In this document: piece after piece, positions 32,950 to 44,023 of the stretch | Position numbering within the stretch: the stretch's first letter is position 1 | Layout of the letters: every line of letters begins with the position of its first letter | Origin: Algibacter pacificus | GTDB lineage: Bacteria > Bacteroidota > Bacteroidia > Flavobacteriales > Flavobacteriaceae | DNA length: 64,000 nucleotides | Assembly (NCBI RefSeq): GCF_008033385.1 | Contig: NZ_VOGY01000012.1 | Coordinates: 62,001-126,000, forward strand | Direction: 5' to 3' | Program-made: the position numbers and the translations under genes | The notes under the pieces: model-generated | The model's database searches: none | Told to the model about the DNA's origin: nothing | The model's input: the letters and a program-made list of their open reading frames with translations, nothing else

Positions 32950-33864
32950 ATCAATACAACAACAAAATATCTAATTTCCATTGTAGGACCGACCGCTATT
33001 GGCAAAACAGCTTTAAGCATAAAACTAGCACAGCATTTTAATACCGAAATTATTTCGGCAGATTCTCGTCAGTTTTTTAAAGACATGCAAATTGGTACAG
33101 CTGCGCCTTCAGTAGAAGAACTGGCTGGCGCAAAACATCATTTTATTCACCATAAATCCATAGAAGAAAATTATAATGTTGGTGCTTTTGAAAAAGATGC
33201 CATACAATGCTTAAACCATCTATTTAAAAATAGAGACGTCGTAATTATGGTTGGTGGTTCTGGCCTGTATAACGATGCCGTAACCAAAGGTTTAGACTAC
33301 TTTCCAGATGTTAAAGTTTCTATTCGAGAAGACCTAAATAAATCTTTAGAAACAAATGGATTAGAGTTTTTACAAAACCAATTAAAAACGTTAGACCCTA
33401 CCTCTTACAGTACGATTAGTATAGACAATCCGCATCGGGTAATTCGAGCTTTAGAGGTTTGTATTGGTAGCGGAAAACCTTATTCTTCTTTCTTGAATAA
33501 AGAAAAAAATAAACGCCTATTTACAACCATTACTATTGGATTAACAGCCGATAGAGCACTTATTTATAATCGCATAAATAAACGCGTAGATATTATGATG
33601 GAAGAAGGCTTATTGGAGGAAGTAAAAACACTACAACAATATAAAAATTTAAATGCCTTAAATACAGTAGGATATAAGGAGTTATTTCAATATTTAAATG
33701 GAGATTGGACTTTAGATTTCGCCATTTCTGAAATTAAAAAAAATACCCGCCGCTTTGCTAAACGCCAACTTACTTGGTTTAAAAGAAATGAAAACACCCT
33801 TTGGTTTGACTACCAAACGAATTTAAATACTATTATTGATAAGCTAAAGGAAAATATGCTCTAA
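32950..33864 (+). CDS. miaA: tRNA dimethylallyltransferase, non-ATG start
   Basis: Transfers a dimethylallyl group from DMAPP to A37 of tRNAs reading UNN codons. The P-loop SIVGPTAIGKTA and the next motif NTEIISADSRQFFKDM lie upstream of the first ATG (33085), so that ATG cannot be the start. The frame is closed by TAA at 32935-32937. Between that and the P-loop there is no ATG, GTG or TTG; only ATT (32941), ATC (32950) and further ATT codons. ATC at 32950 would give the usual start sequence NTTTKYLISIVG and 304 residues. An unseen frameshift or a sequencing error (ATC for ATG) is possible. Later motifs, such as IDNPHRVIRALEV, are intact. Confidence 0.85.
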   Translation: MNTTTKYLISIVGPTAIGKTALSIKLAQHFNTEIISADSRQFFKDMQIGTAAPSVEELAGAKHHFIHHKSIEENYNVGAFEKDAIQCLNHLFKNRDVVIMVGGSGLYNDAVTKGLDYFPDVKVSIREDLNKSLETNGLEFLQNQLKTLDPTSYSTISIDNPHRVIRALEVCIGSGKPYSSFLNKEKNKRLFTTITIGLTADRALIYNRINKRVDIMMEEGLLEEVKTLQQYKNLNALNTVGYKELFQYLNGDWTLDFAISEIKKNTRRFAKRQLTWFKRNENTLWFDYQTNLNTIIDKLKENML

Positions 33865-33883
33865 ATTATAATATTTAGAGCCT

Positions 33884-36496
33884 TTAAAATAAAGTCGCTT
33901 GACCTTCTCCATCGAAATCTCCTAATTCTCCATCGATAATCTGCTCATCGGTTACCTCTAAATTTTTAATATCAGCAGGTGTTAGTTCTTCATAGGGCAA
34001 TGGGTCTAACAAATTTACCTGATTTACTTTTTCTCTAGTGAGCTGATTTCCTAAAGCTGTAATTCCTTTAATAGCAATAAATTCTTCTAAATTAATTTCT
34101 AAATTTTCTTTACGATCTTTACCACGCTCTTTCGCAAAAACAATCTCAGCCCTAGGTTTCCAATCTGTGGATACAATTTCTAATAATGAATTTGGATGAT
34201 CTGAAATAAAAGATTCCTCTTTCCCCTCCTGTTCAATTAAAAACCGCTTTACATAATACAATTCTTTTTCACCATTAAAATAAACAGCAGAAATAGGTTT
34301 GTTTGGCACCCATTTTTCCATAACAATCATGTCGTCATCAAAATGCATAGTCACCTCTGGGGTCACCGTTTTTACAAGTCCCGATTGGTTAATAATCAAC
34401 AACTTGTCCTCCCCTTTAAATTCGCCAATCAACTCGCCTCGACCATCTACGTTTAAGCGTTGTACGGTTTCATCGAACCAAATTTTTCGTGGTTTTAAAG
34501 TAGAAACTCCTTTTTCCTTTAACTCAACACGTTTTACTGGGTATTTAGTTACTAAATTCCCTTTCGAAGCTCGCCCTTTTATTAGTATATCGCTAAAATC
34601 TATATCCCATTTTAATTTTTTAATACTCCCAGCTTGGCGTAATAAGATGGAGACCACCTCAGCTTCACCGTTTGGGTTAGCTGAAAAATAGGACACAATA
34701 GAACCTTTATTTCCATTGGTTAAATCGTACTCTCTATCTCGGGTTACCGCTGTTACAGCAAAGCGTTTAATGTATGATGGTCCACTTCTACCATCACGAT
34801 AGATCATATTATAAATCGTACGTTTATCTTTCTTTTTAAAGATAGCAACATGAATAATACCTTTACCTATAAAGGTTTTTGTGTCTACTTTAGTCACCAT
34901 CATAACCCCTGTTTTGGTAAACACAATAATATCATCTATATCAGAGCAATCTCCAACATATTCATCACGTCTTAAAGAGGTTCCTACAAAACCTTCTTCC
35001 CTATTAACGTAAAGCTTCGTATTTCGAATAACAACCTTTGTAGCATCCACATCATCAAAGGTTCTAATTTCTGTTTTGCGCTCACGCCCTTCACCATATT
35101 CTTTTTTAAGACGTCTAAAATAAGCAATGGCATATTCTATTAAATGTATTAAATGATGTTTTATTTCTGCAATTTGCTCTTCTAAAGCTTCAATTTTTTG
35201 TTGAGCTTTATCAATATCAAATTTTGAAATACGTTTAATACGAATCTCGGTTAAGCGTACAATATCCTCTTCGGTAACTGAACGTTTTAAGTGTTGTATA
35301 TGTGGTTTAAGCCCATTATCTATGGCATTAATAACTCCAGGCCAAGTTTCTTCTTCTTCAATGTCTCTATAAATTCTATTTTCAATAAAAATACGTTCTA
35401 AAGAAGCAAAATGCCATTGTTCCTCAAATTCACCTAAACGAATTTCTAATTCTTGCTTTAAAAGATCTACGGTGTTATCGGTACTTCTTCTAAGCATTTC
35501 TGTTACACCAATAAAAAGCGGTTTATTATCTTCAATAACACATCCTAATGGAGATATTGAAGATTCGCAACTTGTAAAAGCATAAAGTGCATCAATTGTT
35601 TTATCTGGAGATAATCCTGAAGGTAAATGTACCAGAATTTCAACTTCGGCCGCCGTATTATCTTCTATTTTTTTTACTTTTATTTTTCCTTTTTCGTTGG
35701 CTTTTAATATAGAATCTATTAAAGATGAAGTTGTTGTTCCAAAAGGTAACTCGGTAATAACTAAGGTATTTTTATCTAGCTGTGAAATTTTTGATCGTAC
35801 ACGAACTTTTCCTCCACGAAGGCCATCATTATAATTAGAAAAATCGGCAATTCCTGCGGTAGGAAAATCTGGTAAAAGTGTAAAACGCTTACCTTGTAAA
35901 TGTTTAATGGAGGCATCGATAAGCTCAATAAAATTATGTGGTAATATTTTTGTAGATAAACCCACCGCAATACCTTCGCCTCCTTGTGCTAAAAGCAATG
36001 GAAACATAACAGGCAAGTTAACAGGTTCCTTTCGTCTCCCATCATAACTTGCCTGCCATTGTGTAATTTTTGGATTAAAAACGACATCTAAACCAAATTT
36101 TGAAATGCGAGCTTCAATATAACGCGAAGCTGCTGCACGGTCGCCAGTTAAAATATTTCCCCAGTTTCCTTGGGTATCAATTAACAAATCTTTCTGACCT
36201 ATTTGCACCATGGCATCGGCAATACTAGCATCACCGTGTGGGTGATACTGCATGGTATGCCCAACAATATTTGCTACTTTATTGTAACGCCCATCGTCTA
36301 AATCTTTCATAGAATGCATAATACGGCGTTGTACGGGTTTAAACCCATCCTCTATCGCAGGTACTGCGCGTTCTAGAATTACATAAGATGCATAGTCTAA
36401 AAACCAATCCTTGTACATACCCGTAACACGAGTAATGGTTTCTTTAGGTTCTTCTTCTTGGTTATTTATTAAATCGTCGTTTTGGTCTTCTGTCAT
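33884..36496 (-). CDS. parC: DNA topoisomerase IV subunit A
   Basis: An 870-residue type IIA topoisomerase DNA-cleavage subunit. The catalytic tyrosine is Tyr126 in AASRYIEARI, preceded by the quinolone-resistance region (YHPHGDASIADAMV). A coiled coil (about 430-460) and a C-terminal beta-pinwheel-like half follow. It is adjacent to parE on the same strand, so topoisomerase IV is preferred over gyrase; gyrA usually is not next to gyrB in this group. It decatenates daughter chromosomes. A 45-codon ORF lies between the two genes. Confidence 0.92.
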   Translation of the reverse strand: MTEDQNDDLINNQEEEPKETITRVTGMYKDWFLDYASYVILERAVPAIEDGFKPVQRRIMHSMKDLDDGRYNKVANIVGHTMQYHPHGDASIADAMVQIGQKDLLIDTQGNWGNILTGDRAAASRYIEARISKFGLDVVFNPKITQWQASYDGRRKEPVNLPVMFPLLLAQGGEGIAVGLSTKILPHNFIELIDASIKHLQGKRFTLLPDFPTAGIADFSNYNDGLRGGKVRVRSKISQLDKNTLVITELPFGTTTSSLIDSILKANEKGKIKVKKIEDNTAAEVEILVHLPSGLSPDKTIDALYAFTSCESSISPLGCVIEDNKPLFIGVTEMLRRSTDNTVDLLKQELEIRLGEFEEQWHFASLERIFIENRIYRDIEEEETWPGVINAIDNGLKPHIQHLKRSVTEEDIVRLTEIRIKRISKFDIDKAQQKIEALEEQIAEIKHHLIHLIEYAIAYFRRLKKEYGEGRERKTEIRTFDDVDATKVVIRNTKLYVNREEGFVGTSLRRDEYVGDCSDIDDIIVFTKTGVMMVTKVDTKTFIGKGIIHVAIFKKKDKRTIYNMIYRDGRSGPSYIKRFAVTAVTRDREYDLTNGNKGSIVSYFSANPNGEAEVVSILLRQAGSIKKLKWDIDFSDILIKGRASKGNLVTKYPVKRVELKEKGVSTLKPRKIWFDETVQRLNVDGRGELIGEFKGEDKLLIINQSGLVKTVTPEVTMHFDDDMIVMEKWVPNKPISAVYFNGEKELYYVKRFLIEQEGKEESFISDHPNSLLEIVSTDWKPRAEIVFAKERGKDRKENLEINLEEFIAIKGITALGNQLTREKVNQVNLLDPLPYEELTPADIKNLEVTDEQIIDGELGDFDGEGQATLF

Positions 36497-36505
36497 TAAA
36501 AATTA

Positions 36506-36643
36506 TTACTCTTTTGGTTTACCACTTAAGGTAACACGTCCAACTTTTCTACGTTTTTTAGCTTTTTCAGCTACTTCGTGAATGTGTAAATAATCATAGG
36601 AACGTCTTGGTCTTTCTGTTTTTTCTTTTTTGTATAACATCAT
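36506..36643 (-). CDS. Small basic protein of 45 residues between parE and parC
   Basis: A 46-codon frame (stop included) from ATG at 36643 to TAA at 36506, between parE and parC on their strand. The product is very basic (EVAEKAKKRRKVGRVTLSGK) and hydrophilic. It was not large enough for an ordinary gene search. Ten bases separate its stop from parC. It could be a real small protein or an unannotated leader; there is no homologue I can name. Confidence 0.5.
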   Translation of the reverse strand: MMLYKKEKTERPRRSYDYLHIHEVAEKAKKRRKVGRVTLSGKPKE

Positions 36644-36787
36644 GATCTTTTTTTTAGTTCTTAATTTCAGACTAAACTTAAAAACAATCTGAAAATAAGG
36701 TGTTTATAATTATATTCATTTTTTGTAATACAAAATTACGAAATATTTAAATTTAAACACTAAAATTATCAATATGATAACACAAAA

Positions 36788-38644
36788 TTATTCTTCCTTT
36801 ATTAAATCCAATTCAACTTTTAAATTATCGATTATAAACTCCTGCCTTGTTGGTGTATTTTTTCCCATATAAAAAGACAACAAATCTTCTATAGACATAT
36901 TATCATCCAACATTATCGGGTCTAAACGAATATCGTCACCAATAAAATGTTTAAACTCATCTGGCGAAATTTCACCCAACCCTTTAAACCTTGTAATTTC
37001 TGGTTTAGGTTTTAATTTTTCTATAGCATTACGTCGTTCTTCTTCGGAATAACAATACACGGTTTCTTTTTTATTACGAACACGAAATAAGGGCGTTTGC
37101 AATATATAAAGGTGGCCTTCTTTAATTACTTCTGGAAAAAATTGCAGAAAAAAAGTGATTAGTAATAAGCGAATGTGCATTCCATCAACATCGGCATCGG
37201 TTGCTATTACCACATTATTATAACGTAAATCCTCTAAAGATTCTTCTATATTCAATGCTGCTTGCAACAGATTAAACTCTTCGTTTTCGTAAACAATTTT
37301 TTTTGTTAACCCGTAACAATTTAAAGGTTTTCCCTTTAAGCTAAATACTGCCTGCGTATTTACATCTCGAGATTTTGTAATACTTCCCGAAGCCGAATCT
37401 CCCTCTGTAATAAATAGGGTGGTTTCTAAATTTCGAGGATTTTTTGCATCTCCAAAATGCACGCGACAATCGCGCAATTTTTTATTATGCAGACTGGCTT
37501 TTTTAGCGCGATCTTTGGCTAATTTACGGATACCCGATAATTCTTTACGTTCACGTTCAGCTTGGAGAATTTTACGCTGAATTTTTTCGGCAGTATCGGG
37601 ATTTTTATGTAAATAATTATCTAAATATTTTTTTAAAAAATCGTTTATATAAGTACGAACGGTTGGCAAATCGCCTCCCATATCTGTAGAACCTAATTTG
37701 GTTTTAGTTTGACTTTCAAAAACGGGTTCCATAACTTTTATAGCGATAGCTGAAACTACAGATTTCCTAATATCTGAAGCATCGTAAGTTTTACCATAAA
37801 ACTCACGTATGGTTTTTACTAAAGCTTCTCGAAAAGCGTTTAAATGCGTCCCTCCCTGGGTTGTGTTTTGTCCGTTTACAAAACTATTATATTCTTCGCT
37901 ATACTGTGTTTTACTGTGTGTTAATGCCACTTCAATATCATCACCACGAAGATGAATGATTGGGTATAACAAATCGGATTCGTTAATTTTTTCGGATAAT
38001 AAATCTTTTAAACCGTTTTCACTGAAATATTTTTCGCCATTAAAAACAATGGTTAACCCTGGATTTAGGTACACATAGTTTTTAAGCATTTTAACGATAT
38101 ACTCGTTTCTATACTTATATTTCTTAAAGATAATTTCGTCTGGAATAAAAGATACTTTGGTTCCTTTTCGGCGCGATGTTTCTTCTAAAAACTCCTGATT
38201 TTCAAGGTTTCCTTGTGAAAATTCCGCGGAAGCGCTTTTACCATCACGCGTAGATTCTACTCTAAAAAAGGACGACAAAGCATTAACAGCTTTGGTACCA
38301 ACACCATTTAAACCTACAGATTTTTTAAAAGCTTTAGAGTCGTATTTTCCACCTGTATTCATTTTAGACACTACATCGACCACCTTTCCTAAAGGAATAC
38401 CACGACCGTAATCGCGCACTGTAATTTTAAAACCTTGAATAGAAATCTCTATGGTTCTACCCGCTCCCATAACAAACTCATCAATCGAGTTATCTAAAAC
38501 TTCTTTTAACAGAATATAAACCCCATCGTCTGGAGAACTACCATCTCCGAGTTTTCCAATATACATACCCGGACGCATACGTATATGTTCCTTCCAATCG
38601 AGTGAGCGTATATTATCTTCGGTATAGTTAGTTTCTTCTGCCAT
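36788..38644 (-). CDS. parE: DNA topoisomerase IV subunit B
   Basis: A 618-residue ATPase subunit of type IIA topoisomerase. The GHKL ATPase is at the N-terminus ([10 protein letters not shown], then [11 protein letters not shown] and [13 protein letters not shown]). The TOPRIM domain has EGDSASGS and DADVDGMHI. The length is typical for ParE and shorter than most GyrB. It is 144 bases upstream of the small ORF, so parE, the small ORF and parC should be one operon. Confidence 0.93.
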   Translation of the reverse strand: MAEETNYTEDNIRSLDWKEHIRMRPGMYIGKLGDGSSPDDGVYILLKEVLDNSIDEFVMGAGRTIEISIQGFKITVRDYGRGIPLGKVVDVVSKMNTGGKYDSKAFKKSVGLNGVGTKAVNALSSFFRVESTRDGKSASAEFSQGNLENQEFLEETSRRKGTKVSFIPDEIIFKKYKYRNEYIVKMLKNYVYLNPGLTIVFNGEKYFSENGLKDLLSEKINESDLLYPIIHLRGDDIEVALTHSKTQYSEEYNSFVNGQNTTQGGTHLNAFREALVKTIREFYGKTYDASDIRKSVVSAIAIKVMEPVFESQTKTKLGSTDMGGDLPTVRTYINDFLKKYLDNYLHKNPDTAEKIQRKILQAERERKELSGIRKLAKDRAKKASLHNKKLRDCRVHFGDAKNPRNLETTLFITEGDSASGSITKSRDVNTQAVFSLKGKPLNCYGLTKKIVYENEEFNLLQAALNIEESLEDLRYNNVVIATDADVDGMHIRLLLITFFLQFFPEVIKEGHLYILQTPLFRVRNKKETVYCYSEEERRNAIEKLKPKPEITRFKGLGEISPDEFKHFIGDDIRLDPIMLDDNMSIEDLLSFYMGKNTPTRQEFIIDNLKVELDLIKEE

Positions 38645-38760
38645 TAAGGTTTCGTAATTTAAGTATATAAAAAGCTAATATAGCACAAGTAAATAAAAAA
38701 TAGAATAGCATGCAAACAAAGTAATTAACAATAAAGATTTTTTATTGTTTAAACTACTTT

Positions 38761-39666
38761 TTAAGTCTTTTGTTGGTTTCTAATAGACATAAATACAATT
38801 CCAGCAATAACGATTAAAGCTCCAAATATTTGTAAAAAGGTTAACCTTTCATTTAAAAAAATTGAAGCTAATAATATTGTTGAAATAGGTCCTATTCCGG
38901 CAACGATTGCAAAATTTGAGGAGCTTATCATTTTTATTGACAAAGACACTAAAAAAGAAGGGATTACCGTAGCAAAAACAGCAATTAAAAACCCTAAACC
39001 GTATACTTGCCAAGATAAACTAAATATATCGTTTGCTCCATTAACACCATAATGAATAAACACACAAAAACAAGAGACTAGCATGGCATAAGCGGTAAAT
39101 TTCACGACTCCAAATTTGGGGATTAACCAACCGCTACCCACCAAATACGAAGCATAAGTTATGGCGCTTAATAGAATAAAAAAACCTCCTAAATAGGCTT
39201 CATGTCCAGAGATACTCACTTCATCGGAAAAAGCGATGATAATACCAATATATGTTAACCCAATTGCCACAGCTTGTATCTTAGAGATGGTTTGTTTTAA
39301 AAACACACGATTTAATAGAATTACTATGGTTGGATATATAAACAGGATAATACGTTCTAAGCTAGCTTTTATATATTTTAGCCCTACAAAATCGAAATAA
39401 CTTGCCAAATAATACCCTACCAATCCAAAGCAGATTACCCAAATATAATCGGTGTTTTTAATTTCTATGCCACTTGTTTTATTTCTATAAACATAGGCGA
39501 TAACCACATAAAATGGAAATGAAAACAACATACGTAAGAATAAAATACTTATAGAATCTACTTGATATTGATAAGCCAACTTTACCATAACGGCTTTCGA
39601 GGAAAACAAGACAATTCCTAACACACCTATTGCAATACCCGACCAAAATTTTTTAGTTGTTTCCAT
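38761..39666 (-). CDS. EamA/DMT-family membrane transporter
   Basis: A 301-residue inner-membrane protein with ten predicted transmembrane segments formed by two EamA repeats. The conserved end of the second repeat reads GPISTILLASIFLNERLTFLQ. Substrate unknown; the family includes metabolite and amino-acid exporters. It lies between parE and ychF on the same strand but separated by 116 and 264 bases, so it is probably transcribed on its own. Confidence 0.9.
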   Translation of the reverse strand: METTKKFWSGIAIGVLGIVLFSSKAVMVKLAYQYQVDSISILFLRMLFSFPFYVVIAYVYRNKTSGIEIKNTDYIWVICFGLVGYYLASYFDFVGLKYIKASLERIILFIYPTIVILLNRVFLKQTISKIQAVAIGLTYIGIIIAFSDEVSISGHEAYLGGFFILLSAITYASYLVGSGWLIPKFGVVKFTAYAMLVSCFCVFIHYGVNGANDIFSLSWQVYGLGFLIAVFATVIPSFLVSLSIKMISSSNFAIVAGIGPISTILLASIFLNERLTFLQIFGALIVIAGIVFMSIRNQQKT

Positions 39667-39870
39667 GCCGCTAAATTAGAATTCCTAAATTGATAATAAT
39701 TTAAAAAAACATAGAATTACGATGTTCAAAATTAATTTTTCATAATATTCTTAATCTAAACAATCAAAAACACATCTTTTTAATTCAATTTTAATACGAA
39801 ATTATCATCTCTATTTAATTAAAAATCATTCCTTTTTGAAAAACCTTTTAAACCTTTAAAATTGCTGTAC

Positions 39871-39910
39871 AAAAAAACTTCATTCCTAATTAAATAGAAA
39901 TGAAGTTTTT
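39871..39910 (-). terminator. Terminator of ychF
   Basis: AAAAACTTCATT (39873-39884) pairs with AATGAAGTTTTT (39899-39910). Read on the minus strand it is followed by a run of seven T, downstream of the ychF stop at 39931. The remaining gap up to 39667 holds nothing clear. Confidence 0.85.
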
Positions 39911-39930
39911 AATCTGAAATATATTATATT

Positions 39931-41025
39931 TTATACGTTGAACAAGAAATGCATGACATCACCATCTTTAACAATGTAGTTTTTACCTTCAACACGCATT
40001 TTCCCTGCTTCTTTTACTTTAGCTTCACTCCCAAAACTTGCAAAATCCTCATAAGCAATAACTTCTGCACGAATAAATCCTTTTTCAAAATCGGTATGAA
40101 TAACTCCTGCCGCCTGTGGTGCTGTTGCTCCTATATCTATAGTCCATGCCCGCACTTCTTTTACCCCTGCCGTAAAGTAAGTTTGTTGATTTAATAATTT
40201 ATAAGCCGAACGAATTAATTTTGCCGAGCCAGCTTCCTCTAAACCTATATCTTGAAGAAACATTTGGCGTTCTTCATAATCGTCCAATTCATTAATATCT
40301 GCTTCGGTTCCAACAGCCAATACTAAAACTTCGGCATTTTCATCTTTCACAGCTTCACGTACTTGCTCCACATAAACGTTACCAGAAACAGCGGCACCCT
40401 CATCGACATTACAAACATACATAACAGGTTTATCTGTTATAAATTGTGACGGTTTTACAAATTCAATATCGTCTTCTTCAGAAAACTCTAAAGCACGAAC
40501 CGACACACCTGATTCCAAAGCTTCTTTAATTTTTAATAAAACAGCTTCCTCTTTTTGAGCCTCTTTGTTTCCTGTTTTTGCGGCACGTTTAACTTTATCA
40601 AGCTTTTTATCAACAGTTTCTAAATCTTTCAGTTGCAGCTCCATATCAATAGTTTCCTTATCACGAATTGGATCTACACTACCATCAACATGCACAATAT
40701 TATCGTTATCAAAACAACGCAATACATGAAGAATAGCGTCGGTTTCACGGATATTAGCTAAAAATTGATTTCCTAAACCTTCCCCTTTACTTGCTCCTTT
40801 TACTAAGCCTGCAATATCTACAATTTCTACAGTTGCTGGCTGAACACGTATTGGATTTATTAATTCTTCTAACTTTTCTAAACGCGGATCTGGTACATTA
40901 ACCACTCCTATATTTGGCTCAATGGTACAAAACGGAAAGTTTGCGCTTTGTGCTTTTGCATTAGATAAACAATTAAATAAAGTCGATTTCCCTACATTTG
41001 GTAATCCTACGATTCCTGCTTTCAT
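39931..41025 (-). CDS. ychF: Redox-regulated ATPase/GTPase YchF (OLA1-type)
   Basis: A 364-residue OBG-family P-loop protein that binds ATP and the ribosome. The start at 41025 places the G1 motif GLPNVGKS (7-14) at the usual position; the longer frame to 41082 adds residues the family does not have. The later motifs [17 protein letters not shown] and the C-terminal TGS-like domain ([20 protein letters not shown]) are intact. It ends with a strong terminator and is a housekeeping gene. Confidence 0.94.
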   Translation of the reverse strand: MKAGIVGLPNVGKSTLFNCLSNAKAQSANFPFCTIEPNIGVVNVPDPRLEKLEELINPIRVQPATVEIVDIAGLVKGASKGEGLGNQFLANIRETDAILHVLRCFDNDNIVHVDGSVDPIRDKETIDMELQLKDLETVDKKLDKVKRAAKTGNKEAQKEEAVLLKIKEALESGVSVRALEFSEEDDIEFVKPSQFITDKPVMYVCNVDEGAAVSGNVYVEQVREAVKDENAEVLVLAVGTEADINELDDYEERQMFLQDIGLEEAGSAKLIRSAYKLLNQQTYFTAGVKEVRAWTIDIGATAPQAAGVIHTDFEKGFIRAEVIAYEDFASFGSEAKVKEAGKMRVEGKNYIVKDGDVMHFLFNV

Positions 41026-41261
41026 TAAACTATGTATTTTATGATCCTCGCACCTTGGAGAATCTCTATTTTCCGAGTGCAAATATAGGGTATATTTAGA
41101 GTCTTTCTATATTTAATTTCTTTAATAAAACACTAATTTAAATTTAACAAAATGGAATAATTTTAAAACAATTATTATGTTTTTACCCTAAAATCGTTAA
41201 TATTTAATAAATTTTTAACATATATTAGCTCTTTAAAACGCGAAATAATTTTTTTTAAACT

Positions 41262-43952
41262 ATGAAAAAACTTTACACATTAATATTGAGCTTAGGATGC
41301 TTTATGTTATCTTATGCTCAACAGGTCGTAAACGGTCAAATTTCCGATACATCGGGAACACCAATAGCAGGAGTAAACGTTGTTGAAAAAGGCACAAAAA
41401 ATGGTGCTATTTCCGATTTTGATGGTAACTTTAGTATCTCTGTTAAAGGCAATACCACATTGATTTTTAGCTATGTGGGCTACAATACTAAAGAATTAAA
41501 TGTAAACAACCGAACCAATATTAAGGTCGTTTTAGAAGATGGTGTAAGCCTAGAAGAAGTTATGCTGGTTGGATCTCGAAGTCCAAAACGGACATCTACA
41601 GATACCGCCGTTCCTGTAGACGTCATTAATGTTTCTGGTATTGCTGCTAACACAGGAAAGGTGGAAGTAAACGAAATTTTACAATATGCCGCTCCCTCTT
41701 TCAATGCAACCAAACAATCGGGTTCCGATGGTGCAGATCATATTGTTCCTGCATCTTTACGTGGTTTGGGTCCCGATCAAACTTTAGTTTTAATCAATGG
41801 AAAACGCCGACACCAATCCAGTTTAGTAAATATTTTTGGAACACGTGGACGTGGGAATTCTGGAACAGATTTAAACGCTATTCCTGCAAATGCCATTAAA
41901 CGTATTGAAGTTTTAAGAGATGGCGCTTCGGCACAATACGGATCGGATGCGATTGCTGGTGTGATCAATATTGTATTAAAAGATAATACCGATGGTTTTA
42001 CCGGCGGAATCACTTACGGTGCATACAGCACAGCCATTGGTGATGGTTGGGAAGATGCTACTGGCGAAACCTTAAGTAATGTTGAAGGTGAAAATCGTTT
42101 AGATGGTAAAAGTAAAAGTTGGGACGGAGAAACTGTAAAAATAGATGCTAATTATGGTGTGTCTTTAAATGATGCCGGTGGTTTCATGAATTTTACAACA
42201 GAATTTTTATCTAGACAAAACACATTGAGACCTGGTTTTTCTTGGAGACAAGGCTACGGAAGTGCTGGTGTTGATGGTTTTAATTTCATGATAAACTCGG
42301 CTTTACCAATTAACGATAACACCGAAATTTATGCCTTTGGTGGTAGAAATTATAGAGACACCGATGCTTATGCTTTTTCTAGAGATAGTTTTGAAAATGG
42401 CGATAATAGAGCTGTACCCAGTCTATACCCCAACGGATTTACACCTAGAATTACTTCTAATATAACAGATGTTTCTGTTTCGGTTGGTGTAAGACATGAA
42501 ATGGAAAATGGTTGGAATGTAGATTTTAATAACACCTACGGAAGAAACTTTTTTCACTATTATATAAAGGACAGTAACAATGCCTCTATGCAAGATTTAT
42601 CGCCTACAGATTTTGATGCGGGTGGACATTATTTATCTCAAAACACAACAGGCTTGGACTTTAATAAATATTTAGATGATATAGCTTCTGGATTAAGCTT
42701 AGCTTTTGGTTTTGAATATAGAACTGAAAATTTTGGGATTTTTGCAGGTGAAGAAGCATCTCATGGGCTTTATGATGAAAATGGTGTAATAATTACAAAT
42801 CCTGCTTTACAAACCGTTGCAACAGATTCTAACGATAATGTTTTACCTGGAAGTTCACAAGGTTTTCCCGGTTATAGCCCAGATAATGAAGTAGACCGAA
42901 GTAGAACTAATTATGGTATTTATTTTGATACAGAACTTAATGTTTCTGAACAACTTATGTTTGCTGGTGCTTTACGTTTTGAACAATACAGTGACTTCGG
43001 AAGTACATTCAACGGAAAATTAGCGAGTAGATTAAAAGTAACTGATAACTTCACTTTAAGAGGTTCTATTTCTACAGGTTTTAGAGCACCATCTTTAGCG
43101 CAATTATATTATAACTTAAAATTCACCAACATTGTTGCAGGAACTTCAGTACCATCTTTACTTTCAGCTAATAATAGTACAGTAACCAAAGCTTTTGGCA
43201 TTGGGCAATTAAATGAAGAAAAAGCTTTTAACGCAAGTATTGGGTTTACTTATAAGAAAGGTGGTTTTACAGCAACTATTGATGCATACTCTATTTCGGT
43301 TGACGACCGGATTATTTTAACAGATAATTTTACAGACCAAACCGTTTTAGGACCTTTAAATGTAGATGCTGCTCAGTTTTTCGCCAACGGTGTAGATACC
43401 AAAACCAATGGTTTAGATATTGTTTTAGGTTACGGAACAAGTTTAGGTAATAATTCGAAAATTCAAGTCGATTTAATTGGTAACCTGAACGATTTAACCA
43501 TAAAAGAAATCCATAATGGAGATTTAAATGAATTTACATTCTTCGGACCATTCTCTCAAGCTTATTTAAAAGCGGCTGCTCCAGATTATAAATTTGGTTT
43601 AAATCTTGGATATACCAACAAAAAATTTAATGCCTCTGTAGCCCTAACGCAATTTAGCGACGTTACAATTCAAGATTTTCAATGGGTAGATTCACCACCA
43701 ACAACGCAAGCAGAAGCCGATGCACTATACCCTGTTGCTACCGATGTGTATAAAGCTGCACTAATTGTGGATTTAAGTTTAGGCTACCAAATATCAGAAA
43801 ATTTAAAATTGAGTGTTGGGGCTAATAACTTGTTTAACACCTATCCTACACCACAATTTGATGGGTGGACAGATCAAGGTGGTTTAGCAGATTCTGTTCA
43901 AATGGGATCGGACGGTACCTATGCTTTTGCTAGGTTAAACTTTAAATTATAA
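41262..43952 (+). CDS. TonB-dependent outer-membrane receptor with carboxypeptidase-like N-terminal domain
   Basis: An 896-residue outer-membrane receptor. A signal peptide (about 1-19) is followed by a carboxypeptidase-like domain (about 22-95: VNGQISDTSGTPIAGVNVVE). A plug (about 108-235) carries DTAVPVDVIN and VEVLRDGASAQYGSDAIAG, and the rest is a beta-barrel ending in aromatic FARLNFKL. No SusD partner follows, so it is not a SusCD complex. The ligand is unknown. A strong terminator follows. Confidence 0.93.
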   Translation: MKKLYTLILSLGCFMLSYAQQVVNGQISDTSGTPIAGVNVVEKGTKNGAISDFDGNFSISVKGNTTLIFSYVGYNTKELNVNNRTNIKVVLEDGVSLEEVMLVGSRSPKRTSTDTAVPVDVINVSGIAANTGKVEVNEILQYAAPSFNATKQSGSDGADHIVPASLRGLGPDQTLVLINGKRRHQSSLVNIFGTRGRGNSGTDLNAIPANAIKRIEVLRDGASAQYGSDAIAGVINIVLKDNTDGFTGGITYGAYSTAIGDGWEDATGETLSNVEGENRLDGKSKSWDGETVKIDANYGVSLNDAGGFMNFTTEFLSRQNTLRPGFSWRQGYGSAGVDGFNFMINSALPINDNTEIYAFGGRNYRDTDAYAFSRDSFENGDNRAVPSLYPNGFTPRITSNITDVSVSVGVRHEMENGWNVDFNNTYGRNFFHYYIKDSNNASMQDLSPTDFDAGGHYLSQNTTGLDFNKYLDDIASGLSLAFGFEYRTENFGIFAGEEASHGLYDENGVIITNPALQTVATDSNDNVLPGSSQGFPGYSPDNEVDRSRTNYGIYFDTELNVSEQLMFAGALRFEQYSDFGSTFNGKLASRLKVTDNFTLRGSISTGFRAPSLAQLYYNLKFTNIVAGTSVPSLLSANNSTVTKAFGIGQLNEEKAFNASIGFTYKKGGFTATIDAYSISVDDRIILTDNFTDQTVLGPLNVDAAQFFANGVDTKTNGLDIVLGYGTSLGNNSKIQVDLIGNLNDLTIKEIHNGDLNEFTFFGPFSQAYLKAAAPDYKFGLNLGYTNKKFNASVALTQFSDVTIQDFQWVDSPPTTQAEADALYPVATDVYKAALIVDLSLGYQISENLKLSVGANNLFNTYPTPQFDGWTDQGGLADSVQMGSDGTYAFARLNFKL

Positions 43953-43975
43953 AGTATTCTAAATGTTTTGAATGA

Positions 43976-44003
43976 AAGAGCCGAGCATAAAAGCTCGGCT
44001 TTT
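43976..44003. terminator. Terminator of the TonB receptor gene
   Basis: GCCGAGC (43980-43986) pairs with GCTCGGC (43993-43999) around ATAAAA, and the stem is extended by A/T pairs into a T run. The convergent ACT gene ends at 44024, so it may serve both strands. Confidence 0.88.
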
Positions 44004-44023
44004 CTATGTCTTATATTTAACGT

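Noticed and set aside
33085-33087. ATG as the miaA start
   Set aside because: It would delete the ATP-binding loop and the following conserved motif.
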